Positions 27,206 to 37,374 of a stretch of 64,000 nt of DNA are shown here, in pieces. The stretch is from Virgibacillus ndiopensis (GTDB lineage Bacteria > Bacillota > Bacilli > Bacillales > Amphibacillaceae). The translations under genes were made by a program, and so were the position numbers. The notes under the pieces were generated by a model. That model worked only from the letters and a program-made list of their open reading frames with translations. It searched no databases and had not been told where the DNA came from. Every line of letters begins with the position of its first letter. Within the stretch, counting starts at the first letter, position 1. The stretch lies in contig NZ_FZMZ01000005.1 of assembly GCF_900187325.1 (NCBI RefSeq), positions 744,001 to 808,000 on the forward strand, given 5' to 3'.

Positions 27206-27234
27206 TATACGAATGCTATCATCTATAGGTTTCA
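27206..27234 (-). promoter_or_regulatory. sigma-W promoter of yqeZ-floA operon
   Basis: On the minus strand TGAAAC (27229-27234) is followed after 17 bases by CGTATA (27206-27211). This matches the ECF sigma-W consensus (TGAAAC, about 16-17 bases, CGTA) exactly in both boxes. The B. subtilis yqeZ operon is a known sigma-W target, so both sequence and context agree. Confidence 0.88.
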
Positions 27235-27320
27235 TTTTATCCGAATAATACATATTTGCCAAAAATACCTCAATACTAATTTTAGCACAATAAAAAAGAT
27301 ACTTTTTATCTATAAGAAAA

Positions 27321-27346
27321 GGTCCTTGCCAATCTTGACAAGGACC
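27321..27346 (-). terminator. yqeY terminator
   Basis: ggtccttg (27321-27328) pairs with caaggacc (27339-27346), followed on the minus strand by TTTTCTT. It lies 31 bases past the yqeY stop. Confidence 0.85.
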
Positions 27347-27376
27347 CACCCGGTGTACTTATTCAGTAATGAGTTT

Positions 27377-27823
27377 TTAACTTAAATTCTTTTGTACAAG
27401 CTGGTTTATTTTAGAGCCATCAGCCTTTCCTTTTACCTTTGGCATAATAGCACTCATTACTTTACCCATATCTTTTTTAGATGTTGCATTAACTTCTTGA
27501 ATCGTCGACTGAACTATTGCCACAAGCTCATCTTCTGATAGCTGTTGTGGCATATATTCCTGTAAAATATTGATTTCAATTTCAAGTTTTTTAACAAGAT
27601 CATCACGTCCAGCTGTTTTAAATTCTTGGAGGGAATCAGTTCTTTGCTTTAACTCTCTAGACAAAATAGTTAACTCTTCGTCTTCTGAAAGATGATCGTT
27701 ACCAAGTTTAATCGATTCATTTTGCAATGAAGCTTTTACCATCCGAATAACACTAAGGGTTTCCTTATCCTTATTCTTCATCGCTTGCTTCATATCTTGA
27801 TTCAGCTGTTCTAGTAATGACAT
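27377..27823 (-). CDS. yqeY: GatB/YqeY domain protein
   Basis: This 148-residue protein resembles the C-terminal tRNA-binding domain of the GatB amidotransferase subunit. It is helical and Lys/Glu-rich, with the Glu-Tyr-Met-Pro-Gln-Gln-Leu-Ser block near residue 88 and the Asp-Met-Gly-Lys-Val-Met motif near 117. Its role is unproven; a function in tRNA or translation quality is often suggested. It follows rpsU by 15 bases and shares its promoter. The ribosome binding site (GTGGGTG) is modest. Confidence 0.92.
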   Translation of the reverse strand: MSLLEQLNQDMKQAMKNKDKETLSVIRMVKASLQNESIKLGNDHLSEDEELTILSRELKQRTDSLQEFKTAGRDDLVKKLEIEINILQEYMPQQLSEDELVAIVQSTIQEVNATSKKDMGKVMSAIMPKVKGKADGSKINQLVQKNLS

Positions 27824-27838
27824 GTTTAAGCACCCACT

Positions 27839-28015
27839 TTAGTATTTACGCTTTCTAGCAGCTTCAGATTTCTTCTTACGTCTAACGCTAGGTTTTTCAT
27901 AGTGTTCACGCTTACGATATTCTTGCAGTGTTCCACTTTTTGATACACTACGCTTGAAGCGACGAAGAGCATCCTCAAGAGACTCGTTTTTACGAACGCG
28001 AGTTGTATTTGACAT
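27839..28015 (-). CDS. rpsU: 30S ribosomal protein S21
   Basis: This 58-residue basic protein of the small subunit begins Met-Ser-Asn-Thr-Thr-Arg-Val-Arg and ends with the Lys/Arg-rich tail Ala-Ala-Arg-Lys-Arg-Lys-Tyr, the standard bS21 sequence. The true start at 28015 follows GGGAGGGG; longer frames upstream are not used. It is the first gene of rpsU-yqeY. Confidence 0.97.
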   Translation of the reverse strand: MSNTTRVRKNESLEDALRRFKRSVSKSGTLQEYRKREHYEKPSVRRKKKSEAARKRKY

Positions 28016-28090
28016 GCTAATTTCCCCTCCCTCCGAAGCATAAAACAAGATTGTACAGGCATAATAGCATTGTATAACATGCCTTCTGTA

Positions 28091-28119
28091 ATTATAATAT
28101 AACCTATCAAACAGGTCAA
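28091..28119 (-). promoter_or_regulatory. sigma-A promoter of rpsU-yqeY
   Basis: TTGACC (28114-28119) and TATAAT (28091-28096) on the minus strand are separated by exactly 17 bases, a near-consensus promoter about 75 bases before rpsU. Confidence 0.85.
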
Positions 28120-28172
28120 CAAATTTTCAATGAAGAAAATAGAAATCGATATAACAAATGAAATTATATTGT

Positions 28173-28844
28173 TTAGTAATCAGAAGTTCCTTTATTTCCA
28201 GCTATAATATCTACACCAGCACTGGCACCTATTCTAGTAGCTCCAGCATCGATCATTGCTTTTGTTGATTCTAAATCACGTACTCCACCCGATGCTTTTA
28301 CACCCATTTCACTACCTACTGTTTGACGCATTAACTTAATATCCTCTATAGTTGCACCGCCACCAGAAAAGCCAGTTGATGTTTTTACAAAGTCAGCACC
28401 AGCTTCTTTCGCTAATTTACATGCTCGTACCTTTTCATCTTCTGATAGTAAAGAAGTTTCGATGATTACTTTTGTCAAAGCTTTACCTTTTGCTGCATTC
28501 ACTACTGCCTCTATATCCTGTAGAACAACATTGTCTTTATTTGATTTTAATGCTCCAACGTTGATCACCATATCTACCTCAGTAGCACCATCTTTAATTG
28601 CCTTATTTGTTTCAAATACTTTAGTTTCAGTAGTTGTAGCTCCCAAAGGAAATCCAATAACTGTACATACCTTTACATCTGTATCTTTTAAACGCTGATA
28701 ACAATACGATACCCAGTACGGATTTACACATACTGATGCAAATCCATGTTCACTTGCTTCTTCAACAATTTGACTTATTTTTTCTTCTTTTGTTTCTGGT
28801 TTTAATTGCGTATGATCAATATACTTTGCAAGGTCTTTACTCAT
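28173..28844 (-). CDS. deoC: deoxyribose-phosphate aldolase
   Basis: DeoC cleaves 2-deoxyribose-5-phosphate to glyceraldehyde-3-phosphate and acetaldehyde in deoxynucleoside breakdown. The 223-residue TIM barrel has the Schiff-base Lys154 in Val-Lys-Thr-Ser-Thr-Gly-Phe-Ser, Asp91 and Lys183 of the catalytic set, and the Gly-Phe-Pro-Leu-Gly block. An AAAGGAAG site precedes the ATG. In B. subtilis deoC is in the dra-nupC-pdp operon elsewhere, so its place between mtaB and rpsU is lineage-specific. Confidence 0.96.
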   Translation of the reverse strand: MSKDLAKYIDHTQLKPETKEEKISQIVEEASEHGFASVCVNPYWVSYCYQRLKDTDVKVCTVIGFPLGATTTETKVFETNKAIKDGATEVDMVINVGALKSNKDNVVLQDIEAVVNAAKGKALTKVIIETSLLSEDEKVRACKLAKEAGADFVKTSTGFSGGGATIEDIKLMRQTVGSEMGVKASGGVRDLESTKAMIDAGATRIGASAGVDIIAGNKGTSDY

Positions 28845-28926
28845 TCATAACTTCCTTTCTCATCTGTTGTACGTACCTCTTCGCTAATGATAGCATGGTT
28901 TCACTAAAAAATCTATCTAAAAAATA

Positions 28927-28953
28927 ATCCCGGATTCAATCAGGAACCGGGAT
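28927..28953 (-). terminator. mtaB terminator
   Basis: atcccgg (28927-28933) pairs with ccgggat (28947-28953), with some pairing further in. The minus strand then reads ATTTTTTAG. It separates mtaB from deoC. Confidence 0.8.
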
Positions 28954-28954
28954 A

Positions 28955-30313
28955 TTATGAAATTACTTCAATATTTTTATTAGTAGCTTTATCCATAATT
29001 CTTACAAAAGTTCCTTCATTATACGGATAACCGGACTTTGTAATTTTCACACGTACAATCTGCCCAATCATTTCTTGACTACCAGAAAATACTACTTTCA
29101 AATAGTTGTCTGTATAACCAACAAGCAAATCAGGATTATTTTGATCTGGCATGCGTTCCTCTGGAATTACTTCTAACACTTCATTCTCGTATTCTGACGC
29201 ATACTCATTTGCCAGTTGATCTGATAATTCAATCATACGATGCACACGATGATCTTTAACAGCATCGTCAACTTGCTCCTTCATTCGTGCTGCTGGAGTA
29301 CCAGTTCTCCTTGAAAAAGGAAAAACATGAAGTTCAGAATAACCAATTTCCTTAATAAAATTGTATGTTTCCATAAATTCTTCTTCTGTTTCCCCCGGAA
29401 AACCAACTATAACATCAGAAGTAATAGCAAGTCCTGGTAACGCTTTACGAATCTTTTCTACTTTTTGTTTATAATATTCACTTGAATACTTCCTGCGCAT
29501 CCTTTCGAGTACTGTATCAGATCCAGATTGCAAAGGTATGTGTAAATGACGCACAATTTTTTCCGATTTATCTAGTACATCAATTACTTCGTCCGTAATT
29601 TGACTTGCTTCAATTGAAGATATACGAATCCGTTTTAACCCATCAACCTTCGTTTCTAATTCCCTAAGAAGTTTTGCAAAATTATAGTCGTTCATGTCTT
29701 CTCCATAACCTGCAGTATGAATGCCAGTTAATACAATTTCTTTATAACCTGCATCAACTAAACGCTGTGCTTGAACAATTACATCTTCTGGTCTTCTAGA
29801 ACGCAACAAACCACGTGACCAAGGGATAATACAAAATGTACAAAAGTTATTACATCCTTCTTGAATTTTCAAAGAAGCCCGTGTACGATCTGTAAATTCT
29901 GGAACATCCATTTCTTCAAATACACGGTTTTTCATAATATTTGTAACACCATTAATTGGTTCACGTGTTTTTAGATGTTCTTCAATATAACCAATCATAC
30001 TTTTTCGATTTTGTGTACCGACAACAATATCAACTCCAGGGATTTCCATAATTTCTCCCGGAGAGGTTTGTGCATAACATCCTGTCACACAAACCACTGC
30101 TTCAGGGTTTTCCCGGACAGCACGCCTTATTATCTGGCGACTTTTCTTGTCTCCGGTATTGGTAACGGTACATGTATTAATAACATAGACGTCGGATTGA
30201 CGGTCAAATTCGACACGTTCATATCCATTATCTTTAAACATGTTCCAAATTCCTTCAGTTTCATAATGGTTAACTTTACAACCTAATGTGTGAAATGCTA
30301 CTGTTGGCATCAT
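28955..30313 (-). CDS. mtaB: tRNA t6A37 methylthiotransferase MtaB
   Basis: This radical-SAM enzyme adds a methylthio group to t6A37 of tRNA (ms2t6A). The 452-residue protein has the N-terminal UPF0004 domain with Cys12 in Leu-Gly-Cys-Lys-Val and two further cysteines, the radical-SAM motif Cys-Asn-Asn-Phe-Cys-Thr-Phe-Cys, and a C-terminal TRAM domain. The start codon overlaps the rsmE stop (ATGA), so the two are translationally coupled. Gene order yqeT-yqeU-yqeV behind dnaJ is as in B. subtilis. Confidence 0.96.
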   Translation of the reverse strand: MMPTVAFHTLGCKVNHYETEGIWNMFKDNGYERVEFDRQSDVYVINTCTVTNTGDKKSRQIIRRAVRENPEAVVCVTGCYAQTSPGEIMEIPGVDIVVGTQNRKSMIGYIEEHLKTREPINGVTNIMKNRVFEEMDVPEFTDRTRASLKIQEGCNNFCTFCIIPWSRGLLRSRRPEDVIVQAQRLVDAGYKEIVLTGIHTAGYGEDMNDYNFAKLLRELETKVDGLKRIRISSIEASQITDEVIDVLDKSEKIVRHLHIPLQSGSDTVLERMRRKYSSEYYKQKVEKIRKALPGLAITSDVIVGFPGETEEEFMETYNFIKEIGYSELHVFPFSRRTGTPAARMKEQVDDAVKDHRVHRMIELSDQLANEYASEYENEVLEVIPEERMPDQNNPDLLVGYTDNYLKVVFSGSQEMIGQIVRVKITKSGYPYNEGTFVRIMDKATNKNIEVIS

Positions 30314-31068
30314 AAATACCTCAATTCTTCAAAATGATAAGAAATACTAGCTAAAACATAAAGTGGAGCAGTTTCTGTTCGTAATATTCGTGGCCCTAAT
30401 CGCACAGAATAAAAATCATTTGCTTTAAATTTTTCAACCTCATCTGTAGAAAAACCGCCTTCTGGACCAATACAAACAAGTACATTCTGCCCTTTTTCAA
30501 TCGTACTGACTAATTTTCCAAATGATTGATGTTCTAACACTTTAGCCTCTTCTTCATAAGCAAAGATCTTAACATCATATTGTTTACTCGCTTCGATTAA
30601 TTCCTCTATTCCCAAAACTGGTTTTAATTCAGGTATCCTGTTCCGATGACTTTGTTCACTTGCTTCCTTCACTATTTTAGAAAACCGATTCATTTTCTTT
30701 TCTGCTTTTTTCGCATCCCAAACTACTACTGATCTTGCAGCTTGAAACGGAATAAACGCTTCAGCGCCTAGTTCTGTACCTTTTTGTAATACATATTCAA
30801 ATTTATCACTCTTTGGTAAGCCTTGTGCAATAGTTACGTTCACCGGTAATTCAGCGTTATCTTTTAACCACTCCTGTACTTGTACCGTAATATCTCCTTG
30901 CCCTACAAAAGTAATGATACATTTAGCAGCTCGACCATTAGGATGGTTACATATAATCATACTACCTTCTTTATACCGCATAACTTTAGAAATGTGATGA
31001 GCGTCATCTCCTGAAATGTTTACTTCATGATTGTGCCAGTTTTTTTCAGGGACAAAATAGCGTTGCAT
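30310..31068 (-). CDS. rsmE: 16S rRNA m3U1498 methyltransferase RsmE
   Basis: RsmE methylates N3 of U1498 in 16S rRNA. The 252-residue SPOUT-family protein has an N-terminal PUA-like domain (Met-Gln-Arg-Tyr-Phe-Val start) and a C-terminal knotted SAM-binding part with Gly-Pro-Glu-Gly-Gly-Phe-Ser and Leu-Gly-Pro-Arg-Ile-Leu-Arg-Thr-Glu-Thr-Ala. The ATG at 31068 is chosen over an upstream GTG because it fits the family and has an AGGTG site. It lies 18 bases from prmA. Confidence 0.95.
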   Translation of the reverse strand: MQRYFVPEKNWHNHEVNISGDDAHHISKVMRYKEGSMIICNHPNGRAAKCIITFVGQGDITVQVQEWLKDNAELPVNVTIAQGLPKSDKFEYVLQKGTELGAEAFIPFQAARSVVVWDAKKAEKKMNRFSKIVKEASEQSHRNRIPELKPVLGIEELIEASKQYDVKIFAYEEEAKVLEHQSFGKLVSTIEKGQNVLVCIGPEGGFSTDEVEKFKANDFYSVRLGPRILRTETAPLYVLASISYHFEELRYL

Positions 31069-31086
31069 AAGGAGCACCTACTTTTA

Positions 31087-32025
31087 TTAAATCTTCTTTG
31101 CTATAATGGAAACCCAATCTTCCATTTCATTTACTTCTAAAATTTCAAAACCATTTTTCTCCAATTCATCTTTAACCAAACTTTTTTTGGCTTGAATGAT
31201 TCCTGAAGTGATAAACAACCCATTATGTTTTAGATTATTCCATGCATCCGAAATAAAGCGGACAATAATTTCAGCTAAAATATTGGAAACAACAATATCC
31301 GCTTCAAAGTTCACATGATCCAATAAATTATTTTGCTTCGTTATAATTTGTTGATCTACTTTATTAAGTTTTGTATTAAGTTTAGTACTTTTAACAGCTA
31401 CTTCATCTAAATCATATGCATATACCTTTTTGGCTCCAAGTAAAACAGAGGCAATACTCAAAACACCAGTCCCACACCCAACATCAATTAACTCGTCATC
31501 TTTCTGAATATATTGTTCAAGTCCCTGTATACTTAATACAGTTGTCGGATGTGTGCCAGTTCCGAATGCCATACCTGGGTCTAATTCAATAATTAATTCG
31601 TCGCTTGATACTGGTGGATAGTCTTCCCATGTAGGTGTGATGGTAATCTTCTTTGATATTTTGACAGGCTTGTAATATTTTTTCCATGCTGTCGCCCATT
31701 CTTCCTCATTAATCTCACTAAGGGTTACCTGGTTACTCCCCAGATCAATATCATATAACATTAATCCGTTAATCGCCTGCTTTATTTCATTAACTGTTTC
31801 ACCTAAAAAACTGTTAACAGGTAAATAGGCCTTAACATATACGCCTTCTTCTGGGTATTCGTTTGGATCAAGTTCATAGATTTCCCCATAGGTATTGTCA
31901 CGTTCTTTTACTAAATCCAGTGGATCTTCAATTACCACACCACTTGCTCCAGTTTCATGAAGTATATGAGAAATTGGCTCAATAGCTTCATTCGTCGTAT
32001 GAATGCATATTTCTGACCATTTCAA
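31087..32025 (-). CDS. prmA: ribosomal protein L11 methyltransferase PrmA
   Basis: PrmA trimethylates ribosomal protein L11. The 312-residue protein has an N-terminal substrate-recognition domain and a Rossmann SAM domain with Asp-Pro-Gly-Met-Ala-Phe-Gly-Thr-Gly-Thr-His-Pro-Thr-Thr and Asp-Val-Gly-Cys-Gly-Thr-Gly-Val-Leu. The start is a TTG behind GGGTGGG. In B. subtilis it is part of the dnaK operon. Here a 236-bp repeat-like element separates it from dnaJ. Confidence 0.95.
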   Translation of the reverse strand: MKWSEICIHTTNEAIEPISHILHETGASGVVIEDPLDLVKERDNTYGEIYELDPNEYPEEGVYVKAYLPVNSFLGETVNEIKQAINGLMLYDIDLGSNQVTLSEINEEEWATAWKKYYKPVKISKKITITPTWEDYPPVSSDELIIELDPGMAFGTGTHPTTVLSIQGLEQYIQKDDELIDVGCGTGVLSIASVLLGAKKVYAYDLDEVAVKSTKLNTKLNKVDQQIITKQNNLLDHVNFEADIVVSNILAEIIVRFISDAWNNLKHNGLFITSGIIQAKKSLVKDELEKNGFEILEVNEMEDWVSIIAKKI

Positions 32026-32080
32026 TACAACCCACCCATTTCTTAGAAAATCCTAACAGGTTTTCTTTTTTAATATGTAA

Positions 32081-32316
32081 ATGAGGCTGGGACAAAAGTG
32101 TTTTAACCAAAGAAAAATCCGAATGATATAATGGTTGGTGCTATAATTCGCTCCGGAAATATACTTCGCTTTCCGCGGGTGGCTGTTGAGCCTCCTCGTG
32201 CTGGCGCACTCCGGGTCTCACCCATGCCTTTCCTCCCGCAGGAGTCTACGTATATTTCCTCCACTAAAACAGCACTTTGTTTATACTTAAGAAGTTTAGT
32301 TATGTCCCAGCCTCAT
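32081..32316. repeat. MITE-like element with terminal inverted repeats
   Basis: Perfect 14-bp terminal inverted repeats, atgaggctgggaca (32081-32094) and tgtcccagcctcat (32303-32316), bound a 236-bp, GC-richer unit with no credible ORF. Inside, ggaaatata (32155-32163) pairs with tatatttcc (32251-32259), enclosing further hairpins around a GCGGG...CCCGC core. Similar elements, from memory, are scattered in Oceanobacillus and Virgibacillus genomes, but I cannot count copies here. It lies between dnaJ and prmA, inside what is one operon in B. subtilis. The rest of the 32026-32392 gap shows nothing clear. Confidence 0.75.
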
Positions 32317-32392
32317 TATTTTGCCAAAGGCTGTTAAAGAGATAGATAAATATACAACTGTTTAGCTACATCCATCTCCATGCTTTTGAATA

Positions 32393-33520
32393 TTATTCAC
32401 TTTTGAACGCTTTTTTAAAACGTTGAAAAAATGATCCATCTTGTTCATCTGTTGCTTCATTACCGCCTATTTCATTAAATTCTCTTAGTAATTCTTTCTG
32501 TCTGTCTGTTAACTTTTTAGGGGTAACAATACGCACTTTAATATGTTGATCACCTTGACCATACCCACGAACATTTGGCGCCCCTTTACCCTTCAAACGG
32601 AATACTTTCCCTGTTTGCGTTCCTGCAGGTATTTTAAGCATTACTTTGCCATGTACTGTTGGAACTTCTATCTCATCTCCAAGAGCTGCTTGGGTAAATG
32701 TGATAGGAAGCTCACAATAAATGTGATCACCTTCACGCTCGAAAAACTCATGCGGCTTAATTTGAACTACTACATACAAATCACCCGCAGGACCTCCATT
32801 TACGCCTGGTTCACCTTTTCCGGAAACACGTATTTGTTGTCCTTCGTCAATCCCAGCAGGTATATCAATGTGTATATTTTTTTGTTTTTTAACCTTCCCG
32901 GTACCACCACATGTATTACATTTTTCTGGGATGATTTTTCCAGACCCATTACAATGATGACATACTCGTCTATTCACAACACGGCCAAATGGTGTATTCT
33001 GTTCTGTATTTAACTGTCCTGAACCATTACAATGTGAACATGTTTTCGTCTTCGTACCAGGCTTTGCACCTGAACCATTACATGTATCACAATTCTCCTC
33101 TTTCGGAATACTTATATCCGTTTCTTTACCAAAAATTGCTTCCTCAAAATCTAATACCATTGTATATTGTAAATCAGCGCCTTGCTGAGGTGCGTTTGGA
33201 TCACGTCTACGTCCACCTCCACCAAAGAACATATCAAAAATATCACCGAAACCACCAAAATCTTGGGCGCCGCCTCCAAAACCGCCAAAGCCTTGACCCT
33301 GTGCACCAGCATGACCGAATTGATCATATTGAGCGCGCTTTTGTTCATCACTTAAAACTTCATATGCTTCTTTTGCTTCTTTAAATTTATCAGCCGAATC
33401 CGCTTCCTTATTTACATCAGGATGGTATTTTCTAGCTAATTTTCGATAGGCTTTCTTTAATTCATCTTTTGATGCGTCTTTCCCAACGCCAAGTACATCA
33501 TAATAATCACGCTTACTCAC
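32393..33520 (-). CDS. dnaJ: chaperone DnaJ
   Basis: DnaJ is the Hsp40 co-chaperone that delivers substrates to DnaK and stimulates its ATPase. The 375-residue protein has the J domain with His33-Pro-Asp35, a Gly/Phe-rich region (about 70-110), four Cys-x-x-Cys-x-Gly-x-Gly zinc repeats (about 145-215), and C-terminal beta domains. It starts with GTG. The ribosome binding site is weaker and farther away than for dnaK. It is the last of the four heat-shock genes, after a hairpin behind dnaK. Confidence 0.97.
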   Translation of the reverse strand: MSKRDYYDVLGVGKDASKDELKKAYRKLARKYHPDVNKEADSADKFKEAKEAYEVLSDEQKRAQYDQFGHAGAQGQGFGGFGGGAQDFGGFGDIFDMFFGGGGRRRDPNAPQQGADLQYTMVLDFEEAIFGKETDISIPKEENCDTCNGSGAKPGTKTKTCSHCNGSGQLNTEQNTPFGRVVNRRVCHHCNGSGKIIPEKCNTCGGTGKVKKQKNIHIDIPAGIDEGQQIRVSGKGEPGVNGGPAGDLYVVVQIKPHEFFEREGDHIYCELPITFTQAALGDEIEVPTVHGKVMLKIPAGTQTGKVFRLKGKGAPNVRGYGQGDQHIKVRIVTPKKLTDRQKELLREFNEIGGNEATDEQDGSFFQRFKKAFKSE

Positions 33521-33603
33521 TTGTCAATCACTCTCCCGACACTATTGCAATACTTTTTATCTTATCATCATTTAGTGCTCGAAAGCAACTAAACCCCTTA
33601 TAG

Positions 33604-33639
33604 TAAAAAAGCCAAAGTCAAGAGAATCCTGACTTTGAC
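33604..33639 (-). terminator. hairpin between dnaK and dnaJ
   Basis: gccaaagtca (33611-33620) pairs with tgactttgac (33630-33639), with one mismatch, followed on the minus strand by TTTTTTA. As in B. subtilis this may partly end transcripts after dnaK and lower dnaJ expression. Confidence 0.8.
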
Positions 33640-33657
33640 TTTTTTAATTAGGTTCTA

Positions 33658-35508
<1,851 letters not shown>

Positions 35509-35523
35509 CTACTCAACCATTAT

Positions 35524-36105
35524 TTATTTATTTACTTTTACCATTGCTGGTCTAATGACTCTATCTTTAAGTATATATCCTTTTTGTAACTCTTCTACGA
35601 TGATATTAGATTCCATTTCCTCATCTTCTATTTGCATAACAGCGTGATGAAGATTAGGATCAAATGATTTTCCTTCTGTTTCTATTTCTTCTACACCTTG
35701 TTGTTTGAGAGCATCTTTGAGTTGTCGATAAACCATTGTAATGCCTTCTACAAAACTTGCATTTTCTTCTGTAATCTCTAATTGTAACGCTCTTTCAAAG
35801 TTATCAATCGCAGGTAAAAGGTCATTCACTAAATCTTGAGATTTATATTTGCGATCACTTTCTTTTTCTTTTTGTGTACGCTTTTTAAAATTATCAAATT
35901 CCGCTTGATTTCGCAGCAATTTCTGATAAAGTTCATCTTTCTCTTTAATTAGATTATCAACTTCTTCTCTTAGTGTTTCCATTTTACTCTCATCTGAATC
36001 CAAATGCTGTTGTTCCTTTTCATTTGCATCAATTACTTCAGTTACTTCTGGTTCATTAGATTCTATGATTTCTTCAGTATTTAAGTCTTTGTTTTCTTCT
36101 GCCAT
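35524..36105 (-). CDS. grpE: nucleotide exchange factor GrpE
   Basis: GrpE releases ADP from DnaK. The 193-residue protein has an acidic N-terminal tail, a long coiled coil (about 40-95) and a C-terminal beta domain with Phe-Asp-Pro-Asn-Leu-His-His-Ala-Val. The ATG at 36105 follows GAGGAGG. It is 33 bases from dnaK. An imperfect hairpin occurs in the spacer after hrcA but lacks a T run. Confidence 0.96.
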   Translation of the reverse strand: MAEENKDLNTEEIIESNEPEVTEVIDANEKEQQHLDSDESKMETLREEVDNLIKEKDELYQKLLRNQAEFDNFKKRTQKEKESDRKYKSQDLVNDLLPAIDNFERALQLEITEENASFVEGITMVYRQLKDALKQQGVEEIETEGKSFDPNLHHAVMQIEDEEMESNIIVEELQKGYILKDRVIRPAMVKVNK

Positions 36106-36262
36106 TATAGCCACCTCCTCTACAAAATCGCCATGTAAGACTATATCATGATTAATATTTAAAATAAACTCTCAACATAAAGAAGTGATGGGAATGAGAG
36201 CCCCCATCAATACTAGATCAACTACCAGCCCTGCACCTTGTTAGCGTTTGGCTTTCTGCTAA

Positions 36263-37294
36263 TTAATCATTGTTTTTATACCACATATATAATGCCTCAG
36301 TCATTTCATTTGATAGAGCATTTAATAGTGTAATTACTTTTTTATATTCCATCCTTGTTGGACCAAGTAAAGCAATCGTACCCATTTGTTCTTCTCCTAA
36401 ATGATAAGTTGCGGTGATGAGACTACAATCCTTTATAGCATCTACCTTATTTTCATGACCAATTGTCACCTTTATCCCATCAGTTGTAGCTTTTAGCATA
36501 TCAGCTATTTCTTCTTCTCTTTCCATCATCGTGTAAAAAGAACGCACCTTATCAATGTCCTTAAATTCAGGCTGCATCAACATATTCGTTTTACCGCCAA
36601 AATATAGTTTGACAGGGTGTTCGTTGAAAAAGGCTGCTTTTAAATAATCAAATGATTTTTCAAAATCATTTACGTACATCCTCATAAGTGACAGAACTTC
36701 CGTATTCAATTTTTCAGGTAATCGTAGAATTGGTACACCTTGTAATCGATCATTTAAAATGTTAACCATCTTTTCCAATTCCGATGAAGACATCTCAGTT
36801 GGAATCGAGAATGCTCGATGTTCAACATGCCCTGTATTTGTTATTAAAATACAGACTGCAGTTTGTGGTGTCAATGTAACGATTTGCAGTTGCTTTAATT
36901 TAGTTTCAAACACTTCAGGCCCCAAAATAATCGAAGTATAATTCGTTATATCCGATAGCACCTCGGCAGATTTTTGAACGATTTGCTCAAATTCAAATAT
37001 CCCATCCTGAATGACATGTTTAATCACGTTAATATCATCAGGCGCTATTTGTGGTGATAATAAATTATCAACATAAAAACGATACCCTTTTTCTGATGGA
37101 ACTCTACCAGAAGATGAGTGAGTCTTTTCTAAATATCCCATATCTTCTAAATCAGCCATAACATTTCTGATTGTAGCAGGACTAAAAGAAATGTCCTCCT
37201 TTTTAGATATCACACGAGATCCAACTGGTTGTGCTGTTTGGATGAAATCATCAATAATGACTTGTAAAATCAATAACTGTCTTCCTGTTAACAT
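36263..37294 (-). CDS. hrcA: heat-inducible repressor HrcA
   Basis: HrcA binds CIRCE operators and represses class I heat-shock genes, and needs GroEL for activity. The 343-residue protein has an N-terminal winged helix (Pro-Ala-Thr-Ile-Arg-Asn-Val-Met-Ala-Asp-Leu-Glu) and a C-terminal GAF-like and dimerisation region. The start was moved 7 codons inward to the ATG at 37294, behind AGAGGTGAT. Because CIRCE lies directly upstream, the gene is autoregulated. Confidence 0.97.
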   Translation of the reverse strand: MLTGRQLLILQVIIDDFIQTAQPVGSRVISKKEDISFSPATIRNVMADLEDMGYLEKTHSSSGRVPSEKGYRFYVDNLLSPQIAPDDINVIKHVIQDGIFEFEQIVQKSAEVLSDITNYTSIILGPEVFETKLKQLQIVTLTPQTAVCILITNTGHVEHRAFSIPTEMSSSELEKMVNILNDRLQGVPILRLPEKLNTEVLSLMRMYVNDFEKSFDYLKAAFFNEHPVKLYFGGKTNMLMQPEFKDIDKVRSFYTMMEREEEIADMLKATTDGIKVTIGHENKVDAIKDCSLITATYHLGEEQMGTIALLGPTRMEYKKVITLLNALSNEMTEALYMWYKNND

Positions 37295-37308
37295 GATGAT
37301 CACCTCTG

Positions 37309-37335
37309 TTAGCACTCTCGTTTAACGAGTGCTAA
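37309..37335. promoter_or_regulatory. CIRCE operator
   Basis: TTAGCACTC (37309-37317), 9 bases, GAGTGCTAA (37327-37335) is a perfect match to the HrcA operator consensus. It sits between the promoter and hrcA. Confidence 0.98.
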
Positions 37336-37345
37336 TTCTATTAAT

Positions 37346-37374
37346 AAATTATCAAATCCTTATTTTTTTGTCAA
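37346..37374 (-). promoter_or_regulatory. sigma-A promoter of the hrcA operon
   Basis: On the minus strand TTGACA (37369-37374) and TAATTT (37346-37351) are separated by 17 bases, directly upstream of CIRCE. The -35 box overlaps the stop codon of hemW. Confidence 0.85.

Noticed and set aside
32131-32337. 68-codon ORF on the plus strand
   Set aside because: It lies wholly inside the inverted-repeat element and has no start signal or recognisable protein features.
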